Shown piece by piece: positions 1 to 6,664 of a stretch of DNA of 20,007 bases (position 1 is its first letter; every line of letters starts with the position of its first letter). The DNA lies in the NCBI GenBank assembly GCA_905372235.1, contig CAJPOF010000045.1:1-20007 (forward strand). The letters run 5' to 3'. The DNA comes from an uncultured Treponema sp. (lineage in GTDB: Bacteria > Spirochaetota > Spirochaetia > Treponematales > Treponemataceae). The notes under the pieces were generated by a model. That model was not told the DNA's origin, searched no databases, and saw only the letters and a program-made list of their open reading frames with translations. Both the position numbers and the translations under genes were made by a program.

Positions 1-2
1 CC

Positions 3-671
3 CCGCAACGCCCCCCCCATTCCTCTTCCGCTAAAAAATCGTTCGAGGTGCTGTTTTTCGCTTATCCAAGAGATTTTCTTCCGATAGTTCGTACCTTGCA
101 AAAACTGAACGAAAATCTTGGCGGAAACCTAAAATTGAATCTTGCAAAAGAAAAGGGCGGCGCTTTTCAAAAAGCCTACGAAAAGCAACAAAAAAATGAA
201 AACCGCAAACCTTTTTTATTGAAAAAAATCGAGTTTTTGCCGCAAACCGCTTGGGATGAGCTGCTTTTTTCTTGTGATTTGCTTTTTGTTCGTGGCGAAG
301 ACAGCCTTAGCCGCGTCGCCCTTTGCGGTCGCCCCTTTGTGTGGCACGCTTACCCGCAAACCGAAGAATACCAGCTTGTGAAAGTCCGTGCGCTCCTGCA
401 AAGGCTTAGCCAACATTTTTCAAAAGACGATTTTGAAATCGTAGAAAAATGCTGGCTAACCTACAACCAAAACGAGCCGAATGCGACCGCCTTGGAAGAA
501 ACCTTAACGGATTTCCTTATTAATTACGAAAAGTTGAAGGGCGGATTTGAAGATTTTTCATGCTCGCTTTTTCAGAACGGCGATTTTGCCGCAAATCTTT
601 TGGAATTTATCTTGGAACGGCAAAAACATTTTGCAGAAGGCGAAAATCCTGATTTTCCGGACGGCAAATAA
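3..671 (+). CDS. earP: EF-P arginine rhamnosyltransferase EarP, 3' part (5' end outside window)
   Basis: The frame is open from base 3 to the TAA at 669-671, so the gene starts before the window; a GTG at 48 is probably internal. EarP transfers rhamnose from dTDP-rhamnose to a conserved arginine of elongation factor P, helping ribosomes through polyproline stretches in the cytoplasm. The visible part is the C-terminal nucleotide-sugar-binding half. FAYPRDF and FLPQTAWDELLFSCDLLFVR lead into the RGEDS motif and the GRPFVWHAYPQTEE segment, which is the family signature. About 220 residues are present against roughly 370-400 for the family. An eight-C run (11-18) lies in the coding frame. The efp gene often lies next to earP and may be just left of the window. 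Family identification is firm. Confidence 0.9.
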   Translation, partial: PQRPPHSSSAKKSFEVLFFAYPRDFLPIVRTLQKLNENLGGNLKLNLAKEKGGAFQKAYEKQQKNENRKPFLLKKIEFLPQTAWDELLFSCDLLFVRGEDSLSRVALCGRPFVWHAYPQTEEYQLVKVRALLQRLSQHFSKDDFEIVEKCWLTYNQNEPNATALEETLTDFLINYEKLKGGFEDFSCSLFQNGDFAANLLEFILERQKHFAEGENPDFPDGK

Positions 672-691
672 CCCGAACAAGCAAAGGATTT

Positions 692-724
692 ATTTTAAGC
701 GGCAAAATATTGCCGCCTAAAAAC
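692..724. terminator. Bidirectional hairpin between convergent earP and the HD gene
   Basis: GCGGCAA (699-705), AATA, TTGCCGC (710-716) is a perfect 7-bp stem. It is extended outward by T-rich (693-696) and A-rich (719-724) arms, so either strand gives a stem with a U-run. It lies 21 bases past the earP stop and can serve earP. The rest of 672-879 shows no supported gene. Confidence 0.6.
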
Positions 725-879
725 ACTGCGAGCTTGCCATGCGGAAATTCGTCAATTCTCACCATTTGAAAAAGTTTTGCGGCTGTCAAATCTTACGGAA
801 GGATTTTCAGATTCGCACGAGCCATTAAAGCCCTGCGATTTTAATTCCGTTCGGATTACGTTGTGGTTCGGTTGATGTT

Positions 880-1494
880 TTAGTGCTTTAACCAGCCCAT
901 TTTGACAGCGTGGTCGATGTTTTTTTCTACCCAAGTCCACAGTTCGGGAACGGTCTCTTTTGCTACCTCTATGCGTTTTAGAACGTCGCCTACGCTCGGA
1001 TTGCCTTCAATCCATGTGTGTCCGGCGGTCAAAGTGTTGTGCAAAAACGGCTGCAACCGATCCATGGTCGCCGCATATTTTGAATCGAGCGTGTCCATTC
1101 TGTCGAATTCTTCCCATAAAGAACGGATTTCAGCCGCAACTCCGCAAGGAATTTGGCTGAAGAGCTTGTCCGCCGCTTGCCTTTCCCGTTCTTCTTTGTC
1201 CTTGTTTCCGTCCTTGTCGAATGCGAACGTATCTCCGGCATAGATTTCCACCAAATCGTGGATTATGCACATTTTTACGGCGCGTTCTATGTTTGTTCCT
1301 TTGGGCGCATAATCCTTGAACAGAAGAGCCATCAGCGCAATGTGCCACGAATGTTCGGCATCGTTTTCTCGCCTGCTTTTATCGATAAGGAGCGTGTGCC
1401 GCATGATTCCGGTCATTTTGTCTACAAGAGCGGTAAAGCGCAAAAGCTGATCAATTTCCAAGATTCCGCACGGGATAAAAGATTCCAAAGCCAT
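880..1494 (-). CDS. HD-domain hydrolase, YfbR/HDDC2-like (probable 5'-deoxynucleotidase)
   Basis: The product has 204 residues, close to the family length. Metal ligands of an HD phosphohydrolase are visible: H48 in NDAEHSWH, H79-D80 in KMCIIHD, and D145 in ATMDRLQPF. R32 in GIMRHTLL matches the conserved arginine of this family. HD_3/YfbR-like enzymes hydrolyse deoxynucleoside 5'-monophosphates; substrate use here is inferred. The gene is 39 bases downstream of the 68-residue ORF on the same strand. It lacks a clear Shine-Dalgarno sequence; a TATAAC box (1508-1503) lies eight bases before the ATG, suggesting its own promoter and an mRNA with almost no leader. YfbR-like proteins also appear in phage-defence nucleotide-depletion systems, but a housekeeping role is equally possible. 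Confidence 0.85.
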   Translation of the reverse strand: MALESFIPCGILEIDQLLRFTALVDKMTGIMRHTLLIDKSRRENDAEHSWHIALMALLFKDYAPKGTNIERAVKMCIIHDLVEIYAGDTFAFDKDGNKDKEERERQAADKLFSQIPCGVAAEIRSLWEEFDRMDTLDSKYAATMDRLQPFLHNTLTAGHTWIEGNPSVGDVLKRIEVAKETVPELWTWVEKNIDHAVKMGWLKH

Positions 1495-1502
1495 GGCGCA
1501 AT

Positions 1503-1508
1503 GTTATA
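1503..1508 (-). promoter_or_regulatory. Putative -10 box of the HD gene (near-leaderless)
   Basis: TATAAC on the minus strand ends eight bases before the ATG at 1494, so the predicted transcript start falls about two bases before the start codon. No good -35 box is visible, so this is tentative. Confidence 0.35.
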
Positions 1509-1533
1509 CCGATTTTTTGTGCGTGTATATGGT

Positions 1534-1740
1534 TTAGTTTTCTGCTTCCGTAATCAATCCGTATAAATAAAGCGCGCTCTGTCCGTACAATCCCATTGAG
1601 TCGTCTTCCAAAAGAGGCGCGAGGGGAGATTCGTAGATTGTTTTCAACGCGGCATCTTCCGATAAGCCTTTATTTTTTATCAACAATTCCGCTACCTGAG
1701 GAATCAAAATCGTCTTTATAAGATGATGTGTGTCAGCCAT
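1534..1740 (-). CDS. 68-residue small protein, third gene of the DUF3791/DUF3990 operon
   Basis: I do not recognise a named family. The protein begins MADTHHLIKTILI, is mostly helical and acidic, and has a central segment ESPLAPLLEDDSMGLYGQSA followed by LYLYGLI. I recall small proteins with a similar E-S-x-x-x-x-L-x-D pattern near DUF3990 genes, which is weak evidence. The start at 1740 is preceded by AGGCGG four bases upstream, inside a 14-bp repeat (1745-1758) that also occurs at the end of the DUF3990 gene. Without the intervening insert this gene would start eight bases after the DUF3990 stop, so it was probably the third gene of that operon. It could be the antidote or a structural partner; no function is shown. 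Confidence 0.65.
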   Translation of the reverse strand: MADTHHLIKTILIPQVAELLIKNKGLSEDAALKTIYESPLAPLLEDDSMGLYGQSALYLYGLITEAEN

Positions 1741-1744
1741 AAAA

Positions 1745-1935
1745 CCGCCTAATTCATTTTAGGGAGGCATCCAGCTCGGAGTTCGAAGCCCGCAGTTTTC
1801 TCCCTTGGACATCACGAGATGCCTTTTACGCAATTTTGCTGCATGGCAAAATTGCAGCGGACGGGGAACCCAGTTATACTCTTTAATGTATCATTTTTCC
1901 CGTCCGCAGCCCTTTGGAATCCCGCCTAATTCATT
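1745..1935. mobile_element. 163-bp hairpin-rich insert flanked by 14-bp direct repeats
   Basis: The 14-mer CCGCCTAATTCATT occurs at 1745-1758 and 1922-1935. The 163 bases between have no ORF but fold as three successive hairpins: AGGCATC/GATGCCT (1765-1771 with 1818-1824), GCAATTTTGC/GCAAAATTGC (1830-1839 with 1846-1855), and GCGGACGGG/CCCGTCCGC (1857-1865 with 1899-1907, extended by three further pairs). Removing one repeat copy and the insert places the 68-residue gene eight bases after the DUF3990 stop with its ribosome site intact. This looks like a target duplication around a non-autonomous element, although 14 bp is long for that. Confidence 0.6.
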
Positions 1936-2432
1936 GAATATACCGTATAACTTTCTTTGAAAGAAAGCAATTTCAAAGAGGTTTTCGTGCAGAAGCAAAT
2001 CTGATTGTTTATTTTTTCAAAGCGCAAACGTTCAACTGCGTCTTCTTTTCGCATAACGCCGGCAAGTACGTATTCAATCGTCTCTCCGACTCTGTCATCG
2101 GCAATTTTACCGGAGACAATATCAAAATTATGCTTGTAAGCTAAATCCGAACGGCAATGCACAATAAATTCAAGCCATTCTAAATCCGCATTCTTAAATT
2201 CTTTTGTGTTTAGAAGTTCCGATTGTTTTTCGTCAAAGTAATAGATGTTCACGATGGCAGCTTTCCGATTTTTTGATTTGAACGAATTAAGTCTTGCCGT
2301 GCGAAGTGCCCAGCGTTCCGCTTGTGCTTTTACAGTCGTCGTGTAAAAACCGAATCCGAAATCTCTGCCTTTTTCCTGAATTATGATTTTAGGGTTTTCA
2401 ATCTTAGTTGATGAGCCGTGATACACAATCAT
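1926..2432 (-). CDS. DUF3990 protein (ADP-ribosyltransferase-like fold, probable toxin)
   Basis: The product has 168 residues starting MIVYHGSSTKI. YHGSS (4-8), then GRDFGFGFYTT (22-32) and QAERWA (37-42), are the DUF3990 signature, which resembles the NAD-binding core of ADP-ribosyltransferases. A conserved stretch with WLEFIVHCRSDL and FDIVSGKIADDRV follows. The ATG at 2432 overlaps the upstream DUF3791 stop as ATGA, so the two are translationally coupled; the longer reading upstream is an artefact of that overlap. DUF3990 next to DUF3791 is a recurrent pair in anaerobes and looks like a toxin-antitoxin or effector locus. As far as I know the activity is not established, so the toxin role is inference. 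Confidence 0.85.
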   Translation of the reverse strand: MIVYHGSSTKIENPKIIIQEKGRDFGFGFYTTTVKAQAERWALRTARLNSFKSKNRKAAIVNIYYFDEKQSELLNTKEFKNADLEWLEFIVHCRSDLAYKHNFDIVSGKIADDRVGETIEYVLAGVMRKEDAVERLRFEKINNQICFCTKTSLKLLSFKESYTVYSMN

Positions 2433-2629
2433 TTGCCGTCTTCTCCGAGCCATATGTCAAAATAATTCATCAGGTATTCTTTTCCCATTCCGTGCAAATC
2501 TTCATAGTCCGTTTTAATGTGATCGAGCAATTTCGATTTTAAAAACTGCTTGAAAACACCCGAAGACGATTTGTTTTTATATTCAGCGTAATTCTCTATG
2601 CAATAGACTTTGAACGAAAGTTCCGACAT
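2429..2629 (-). CDS. DUF3791 protein, partner of DUF3990
   Basis: The product has 66 residues and begins MSELSFKVYCIENYAEY. F-x-V-x-C-I-E-N at the start and D-Y-E-D-L-H-G-M-G-K-E-Y-L near the end match DUF3791, in which a Y-x-x-L-H-x-x-G-x-x-Y motif precedes the C-terminus. The start at 2629 fits the family length; an in-frame ATG at 2662 would add eleven unrelated residues. A consensus TATAAT (2641-2636) lies exactly six bases before the ATG, so transcription should start on the A of the start codon. The stop overlaps the DUF3990 start. It is likely the antitoxin-like or chaperone partner of DUF3990; the role is not proven. Confidence 0.8.
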   Translation of the reverse strand: MSELSFKVYCIENYAEYKNKSSSGVFKQFLKSKLLDHIKTDYEDLHGMGKEYLMNYFDIWLGEDGK

Positions 2630-2635
2630 AGCCTT

Positions 2636-2641
2636 ATTATA
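2636..2641 (-). promoter_or_regulatory. -10 box for a leaderless DUF3791-DUF3990 mRNA
   Basis: TATAAT on the minus strand ends six bases before the ATG at 2629, which puts +1 on the start codon. No Shine-Dalgarno sequence is present. The -35 match is weak (TTGAAT with a 15-base spacer, or TATTGA with 17). Confidence 0.5.
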
Positions 2642-2741
2642 CAATATTTTGCAGGAATTCAATAATCGGAAAAAATTGTCGGCAGCCGGTAAAATAAAAT
2701 CTGCGACAAAGCTGTTTTAATCGTTAGGGCAGAAATTTTCC

Positions 2742-2771
2742 TTGACACATATCAAGAAAATGCCGTATATT
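2742..2771 (+). promoter_or_regulatory. Sigma70 promoter of the NYN gene
   Basis: TTGACA (2742-2747), an 18-base spacer and TATATT (2766-2771) form a strong promoter. Transcription would start near 2778, leaving a leader of about 100 bases before the ATG at 2880. Confidence 0.75.
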
Positions 2772-2801
2772 AAGTAAGCAATCTTTATGATTGGTTTGAA
2801 C

Positions 2802-2863
2802 AGACTTGTAATGAAAAAGCCTTCCGATATAAGGAAAGTGCCAAGATTACAGGTCTTTTTTTT
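2802..2863 (+). terminator. Leader hairpin with U-run: possible attenuator before the NYN gene
   Basis: AGACTTGTAAT (2802-2812) pairs with ATTACAGGTCT (2846-2856), with one U-G pair. An inner CTTCC/GGAAG-like pairing lies around 2821-2838. Eight T follow directly (2856-2863). This is the form of an intrinsic terminator, yet it sits between the promoter and the gene it serves, 17 bases before the start codon. Confidence 0.55.
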
Positions 2864-2879
2864 CAAAAAAAGGTTATTT

Positions 2880-3626
2880 ATGAATACGGCAATTCTTGTC
2901 GATGGCGGATATTACAGAAAGTTGGCGCAATATTACACAGGTGAAAAATCTCCTGAAGAGCGAGCGAGAGAACTTATTCGTTATTGCAAATACCACTTGA
3001 AAAATATAGATTCATTTTCTTTTGATGAACTTGGTAAAAAGCAGTTTGCCTACAGCAATTTATATCGTATTTTTTATTATGACTGCGAACCTGCGGAGAA
3101 GACAATATATCATCCTTTTTTGAAACAAAATGTAGATTTGAAAAAACAACCTACATACAAATGGATGAAAAGATTTCTTGAGGAATTAAAGAAAAAGAGA
3201 AAGGTTGCTCTAAGACTTGGTTTTTTGCCCGCAGATGAAGCCTCCTATGTGATTAATCCTGACTGTGTAAAAAGACTTTTCAAAAATGAGATTTCTCTAA
3301 CGGATGTAACCGAATCGGATTTCAGAATTTCGCTTAAACAAAAAGGTGTGGATATGAAAATCGGAATTGATATTGCATCCTTAGCTTACAAAAAGCAAGT
3401 TGATCAAATAATTTTAATAGCAGGAGACAGCGATTTCGTTCCTGCCGCAAAACTGGCAAGAAGAGAAGGCGTGGACTTTGTGCTAGACCCTATGGGGAGG
3501 TCTATAAATAACGAATTATTTGAACATATCGATGGGCTTAGGTCTTATTATAAAAAATTGGAAGAAAAAGCAATTCCCGAACTACAGACAAAACCGGACG
3601 AAACTCCTACAGAAACAATAAACTAA
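2880..3626 (+). CDS. NYN-domain (PIN-like) putative ribonuclease
   Basis: The product has 248 residues. It opens MNTAILVDGGYYRK with D8 of the NYN active site. Further acidic residues of the site are D158 and D164 in GVDMKIGIDIA and D183/D185 in LIAGDSDF, the family hallmark. Lysine-rich helices (about 86-110) lie between and could bind RNA. The tail (226-248) is polar. The start at 2880 follows AAAGG by six bases; the in-frame ATGs upstream lie in the leader and encode nothing family-like. NYN proteins are metal-dependent RNases by family, but the target is unknown. The gene has its own promoter and a terminator-like leader and is divergent from the DUF3791 operon. Confidence 0.85.
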   Translation: MNTAILVDGGYYRKLAQYYTGEKSPEERARELIRYCKYHLKNIDSFSFDELGKKQFAYSNLYRIFYYDCEPAEKTIYHPFLKQNVDLKKQPTYKWMKRFLEELKKKRKVALRLGFLPADEASYVINPDCVKRLFKNEISLTDVTESDFRISLKQKGVDMKIGIDIASLAYKKQVDQIILIAGDSDFVPAAKLARREGVDFVLDPMGRSINNELFEHIDGLRSYYKKLEEKAIPELQTKPDETPTETIN

Positions 3627-4012
3627 GAAAAACAATTCAATTAGCAAAGTCTAAACCGAAACGCCTTTTTTGAACTCTCTCAATAAATTTAGCGCAATCT
3701 AGGAAAAATCTGATGTATTTTCATGATTTTTGCGAGAAGCGGAAACCCCTGCCAATCCCCCGAAATATTTTGAAATCCCCAAAACAGTTTGTTAAAATCT
3801 GATGATTTTTGAAATTGATTGAAAAGGGAGCGAAAGGTTGGTAAAATTTTGAAAAAGATTACATGATTTGGAAAAATATGTTTTAGGCCGCACTTGGGAC
3901 GTACGTTTGTCAAGGATTGTTTTTGGTTGAACGGCGTGTCTTGTGTTCCTCTTGTTGAAAAATATAAATAAAAAATTCTTTTTCTTTTTGAATGATTTTG
4001 CTTCTTAAAAAC
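3627..4012. other. A/T-rich gap with degenerate repeats, no supported gene
   Basis: AAAATCTGATG occurs at 3705-3715 and 3794-3804, 89 bases apart, and similar A-rich/TTTTGAAA blocks recur after each, so this may be a decayed tandem repeat. A minus-strand frame (3689-3913, 74 codons) has no ribosome site or recognisable family and is probably spurious. I see no terminator of good quality for the NYN gene. Confidence 0.4.
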
Positions 4013-4040
4013 TTGACGCTATTCAAACTTATGATAGAAT
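4013..4040 (+). promoter_or_regulatory. Promoter of the outer-membrane protein gene
   Basis: TTGACG (4013-4018), 16 bases, TAGAAT (4035-4040). Predicted start near 4047 gives a leader of about 165 bases. Confidence 0.65.
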
Positions 4041-4091
4041 TAGCGATGTATGCGGATTCTAAATGGGGTGCATGTCTGCAGACGGGTTGTT

Positions 4092-4142
4092 AAAAAATAA
4101 GTGATGACTAAAAGTTACAAACTTGAAAAATCATTATTTTTT
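4092..4142 (+). other. Stem-loop in the leader of the outer-membrane protein mRNA
   Basis: A6-TAA-(G)-TGAT (4092-4105) pairs with ATCATTATTTTTT (4130-4142): 13 pairs with one bulged G and a 24-base loop. It could stabilise the mRNA or regulate translation. A short palindrome GTCTGCAGAC (4074-4083) precedes it. Confidence 0.4.
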
Positions 4143-4213
4143 AGACAGCGTTTTCTGTGTTGTATTCCTGCGGTTCCGCAACATAATCTATTTATTAATT
4201 TTGGAGGAATTTG

Positions 4214-6532
4214 ATGAAAAAATCATTCGCTTTCATCTCTCTTTTCCTGATGCTTGGCGTTACGACACTTTTCGCCGAAGTTTCAGTGAAAAAACTTCCT
4301 GATGGCAACGCAGAAGTTCGATTCTTCTACGGAAATCCTCGTGCGGAGGAGGTTCTTGTTGCGGGAACTTTCACCAACTGGCAAGCCGCTGCCGAGGCCA
4401 TGACCAAGACGGAAACTGGCTTTGAGCTCACGAAGGTTTTCAAGCCTACGGAAGAACTTTCTTACAAGTTCATCGTTGACGGAAACTGGACTACAGACCT
4501 CAAGGCTCCTGAGTTCATCGATGACGGATTCGGTGGAAAGAACGGAAAGGTTGCAATTGCCGACCTTTTGGGTGGAGACGGCGACGGAGCTCCTCGTGCC
4601 AAGATAAACTTCATTTCTTGGACAATGATTGGAACTCAGTCTAAGTTCACTACGCAGTCCTATAGCGATCCTAAAAAGAAGGGACTCGATTTGGACAACG
4701 TTACTATAGGAATGAAGAGTTACAACAAATTTGCAGGTAACTTCCTTCCGAACTGCCCTGTGTATGTGGAAATCGCTCTTGCTGAGACTGAAATTGACGA
4801 TGCTTTCGGTTCAAACAATCCTATTTACCTTGTAAAGAAGGATAAGTTTGGTCGCCATGAGATTGTCGTTAAGGATTCTTTTGCAAAGCTTTTCAACGAT
4901 TTGTTCACAAATCCTGTGGCTTACTTTGCAAGGTCGACCGACAATAAGGGCGGCGATGCAGGTCCCGGAACAAATCCGTTCCTTGGACACCTCAAGTTTG
5001 GATTCAACTCTCCTTATGTAAACTTTGTAACTGGTTTCAACTATGCTAAGCCGGACGTTCGTTCTGCAATCCTTTGGACTACAGTAAGCGGTTCTTGGGA
5101 TGCCGGTTATCAGCATGTCGGTGGTTACAGCGTATTCAGCCTTGGTGACAAGCCTGTTGCCGCTATCCAGGAACTTACAGGTCTCAAGTTTGACATAGGA
5201 TTCGCTCCTAACAAGACTGCAGACCGAAAAGGTAAAAAGTACGGTTACTGGGGATGGTTCGGAGTTTCAAACGACTACTTTGCGGTTGACTTGCAGTCAA
5301 ACGGTATGTATGACGGAGATACTTTGTTCAGCAAACCTGTTGAGCATGACTTTATCATCGGTGGTAAATCAGCTGACATCAAACTTGCAGAAGCGAGCAA
5401 ACTTAACGTCGCGGCTCAGGTTTTGGTTGCAACACATCAGAAGAAATTCACACCGACTGAAAAAGGTTCAACGGACTACTTCGGATATTCAACCGATGTT
5501 TTCTACAGAGACGGTGAATTCGGACTTGGAAACATTGCAGGTCAGTTGAAAGTCGGTTTTGATCAGGGATACAACGAATACCGAGGATCTTTCCAGGATT
5601 CTATCGGAGTTGAAGCAAGCTACCGTATGCGCGGTTACCAGGCTTCAATGCTCTACGTCAGAGAAAATCATGACGACGGAACGTTCGACCTTTCTGAAAT
5701 GCTCGGTGCTTTGAACAGCCAGAACATCGACATTGCGGTTACGGGAACTCTTCTTGAAAAGAAGATTGAGCTTGGCCTTGAAGCAGGACTTTCTATGCCG
5801 CTTACAAAGACAAGCAAGTTCACGGAAGACGATTACTGGAAAGCGTCAGACGCTGAAGGATGGTACAAAGACCGCTGTGGAAGCAAGATGGCTCCTATGT
5901 TCGGTGAAGAAAAACCTGAACTTACATTGACACCTTCGGCTACATTCGATATCGCAGGTTTTGTCGATAACCCATTCGGAGGAACGATTGGTGTTTACGG
6001 CGAAATGAACGCAAACTTTGGCGGCGAAAAATACGATGTTTCAGAGTCTTATTTCCGATTCAAGAAAGCTGGAATTACCTATGCCTATGCGGCAGAGGAC
6101 AAGGATGCATTCCTCAAGGGAATAAACGTATACTACGGACTTGACAATGGAAACGCAAAACGACTTTTCAACACACTTGTTGCAGAGTGTATGCTTCCAT
6201 ATGACATCAATGTTGTTCTTGGCGGCGGTATAAAGACCATCAATAACAATGCTAAAGGAAAGACCCTTAACGCTGCCGAAAACAACATGTTCGGTGCTGT
6301 TGTGGGAATTTCAAAGAAACTTTCAAGCATGAAAAAGCCTATTGTATACGCTCAGTTTGTGTACAACATGGACACATTCAAGGGCTTTGGCGACGGACAG
6401 GAAGGTCTTGCTCTTAGCGGAGCAAACGTTTCAGGCCGCTGGGACAGTTCGGCAAAGGTCGGAAGCATTTCTGCTGTTGACTTCTACGACGGAAAGGCTG
6501 CTTTGCGCGTTGGTATCCGCTGGGATATATAA
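4214..6532 (+). CDS. Outer-membrane beta-barrel-like protein with N-terminal glycogen-binding (CBM48/AMPK1-like) module
   Basis: The product has 772 residues. A signal peptide ends at LFA/E (residues 21/22). Residues about 25-112 form an immunoglobulin-like early set: VRFFYGNPRAEEVLVAGTF, NW, then ELSYKFIVDGNWTTD, which is the AMPK1/CBM48 glycogen-binding pattern. The rest alternates polar and aromatic residues in many short Gly/Tyr-rich strands (GYWGWFGVSNDYFAVDLQSN, AGITYAYAAED) and ends GIRWDI, as expected for an outer-membrane barrel. The start at 4214 follows GGAGG by six bases; the TTG at 4211 is too close. Role is inferred: a surface porin or adhesin that may bind alpha-glucans. It has a strong promoter and a long leader, fitting high expression. 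The lipoprotein gene follows after 132 bases. Confidence 0.75.
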   Translation: MKKSFAFISLFLMLGVTTLFAEVSVKKLPDGNAEVRFFYGNPRAEEVLVAGTFTNWQAAAEAMTKTETGFELTKVFKPTEELSYKFIVDGNWTTDLKAPEFIDDGFGGKNGKVAIADLLGGDGDGAPRAKINFISWTMIGTQSKFTTQSYSDPKKKGLDLDNVTIGMKSYNKFAGNFLPNCPVYVEIALAETEIDDAFGSNNPIYLVKKDKFGRHEIVVKDSFAKLFNDLFTNPVAYFARSTDNKGGDAGPGTNPFLGHLKFGFNSPYVNFVTGFNYAKPDVRSAILWTTVSGSWDAGYQHVGGYSVFSLGDKPVAAIQELTGLKFDIGFAPNKTADRKGKKYGYWGWFGVSNDYFAVDLQSNGMYDGDTLFSKPVEHDFIIGGKSADIKLAEASKLNVAAQVLVATHQKKFTPTEKGSTDYFGYSTDVFYRDGEFGLGNIAGQLKVGFDQGYNEYRGSFQDSIGVEASYRMRGYQASMLYVRENHDDGTFDLSEMLGALNSQNIDIAVTGTLLEKKIELGLEAGLSMPLTKTSKFTEDDYWKASDAEGWYKDRCGSKMAPMFGEEKPELTLTPSATFDIAGFVDNPFGGTIGVYGEMNANFGGEKYDVSESYFRFKKAGITYAYAAEDKDAFLKGINVYYGLDNGNAKRLFNTLVAECMLPYDINVVLGGGIKTINNNAKGKTLNAAENNMFGAVVGISKKLSSMKKPIVYAQFVYNMDTFKGFGDGQEGLALSGANVSGRWDSSAKVGSISAVDFYDGKAALRVGIRWDI

Positions 6533-6564
6533 TCCGGCAACATGAAAGCGAATTGAAATAGGGG

Positions 6565-6594
6565 CTGCCTTGAAAGTGGTTGCTTTTTGGGCAG
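6565..6594 (+). other. Stem-loop between the outer-membrane protein and lipoprotein genes
   Basis: CTGCC (6565-6569) pairs with GGCAG (6590-6594), and AAAG (6573-6576) with CTTT (6583-6586), with U-G pairs between. There is no U-run after the stem, so it is more likely a processing or stability element than a full terminator. A second small hairpin, GGCTTC/GAAGC, lies near 6625-6640. Confidence 0.35.
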
Positions 6595-6664
6595 TTCCAG
6601 TTCTTGGGCTTTCAAAAACAAAGGCTTCTTTACGAAGCATAATCCTTAGAAATAGGAGAATACG

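Noticed and set aside
607..789. Minus-strand 60-codon frame overlapping the earP 3' end
   Set aside because: It runs through the bidirectional terminator and into earP, with no family match I recognise; no ribosome site supports it.
2742..3626. Type III toxin-antitoxin (ToxIN-like) reading of the NYN locus
   Set aside because: The leader has a terminator-like hairpin, but no tandem RNA repeats are present and the protein is NYN, not a ToxN/AbiQ fold.
3689..3913. Minus-strand 74-codon frame in the gap before the outer-membrane gene
   Set aside because: No ribosome site, no recognisable family, and it overlaps degenerate A-rich repeats that account for the open frame.
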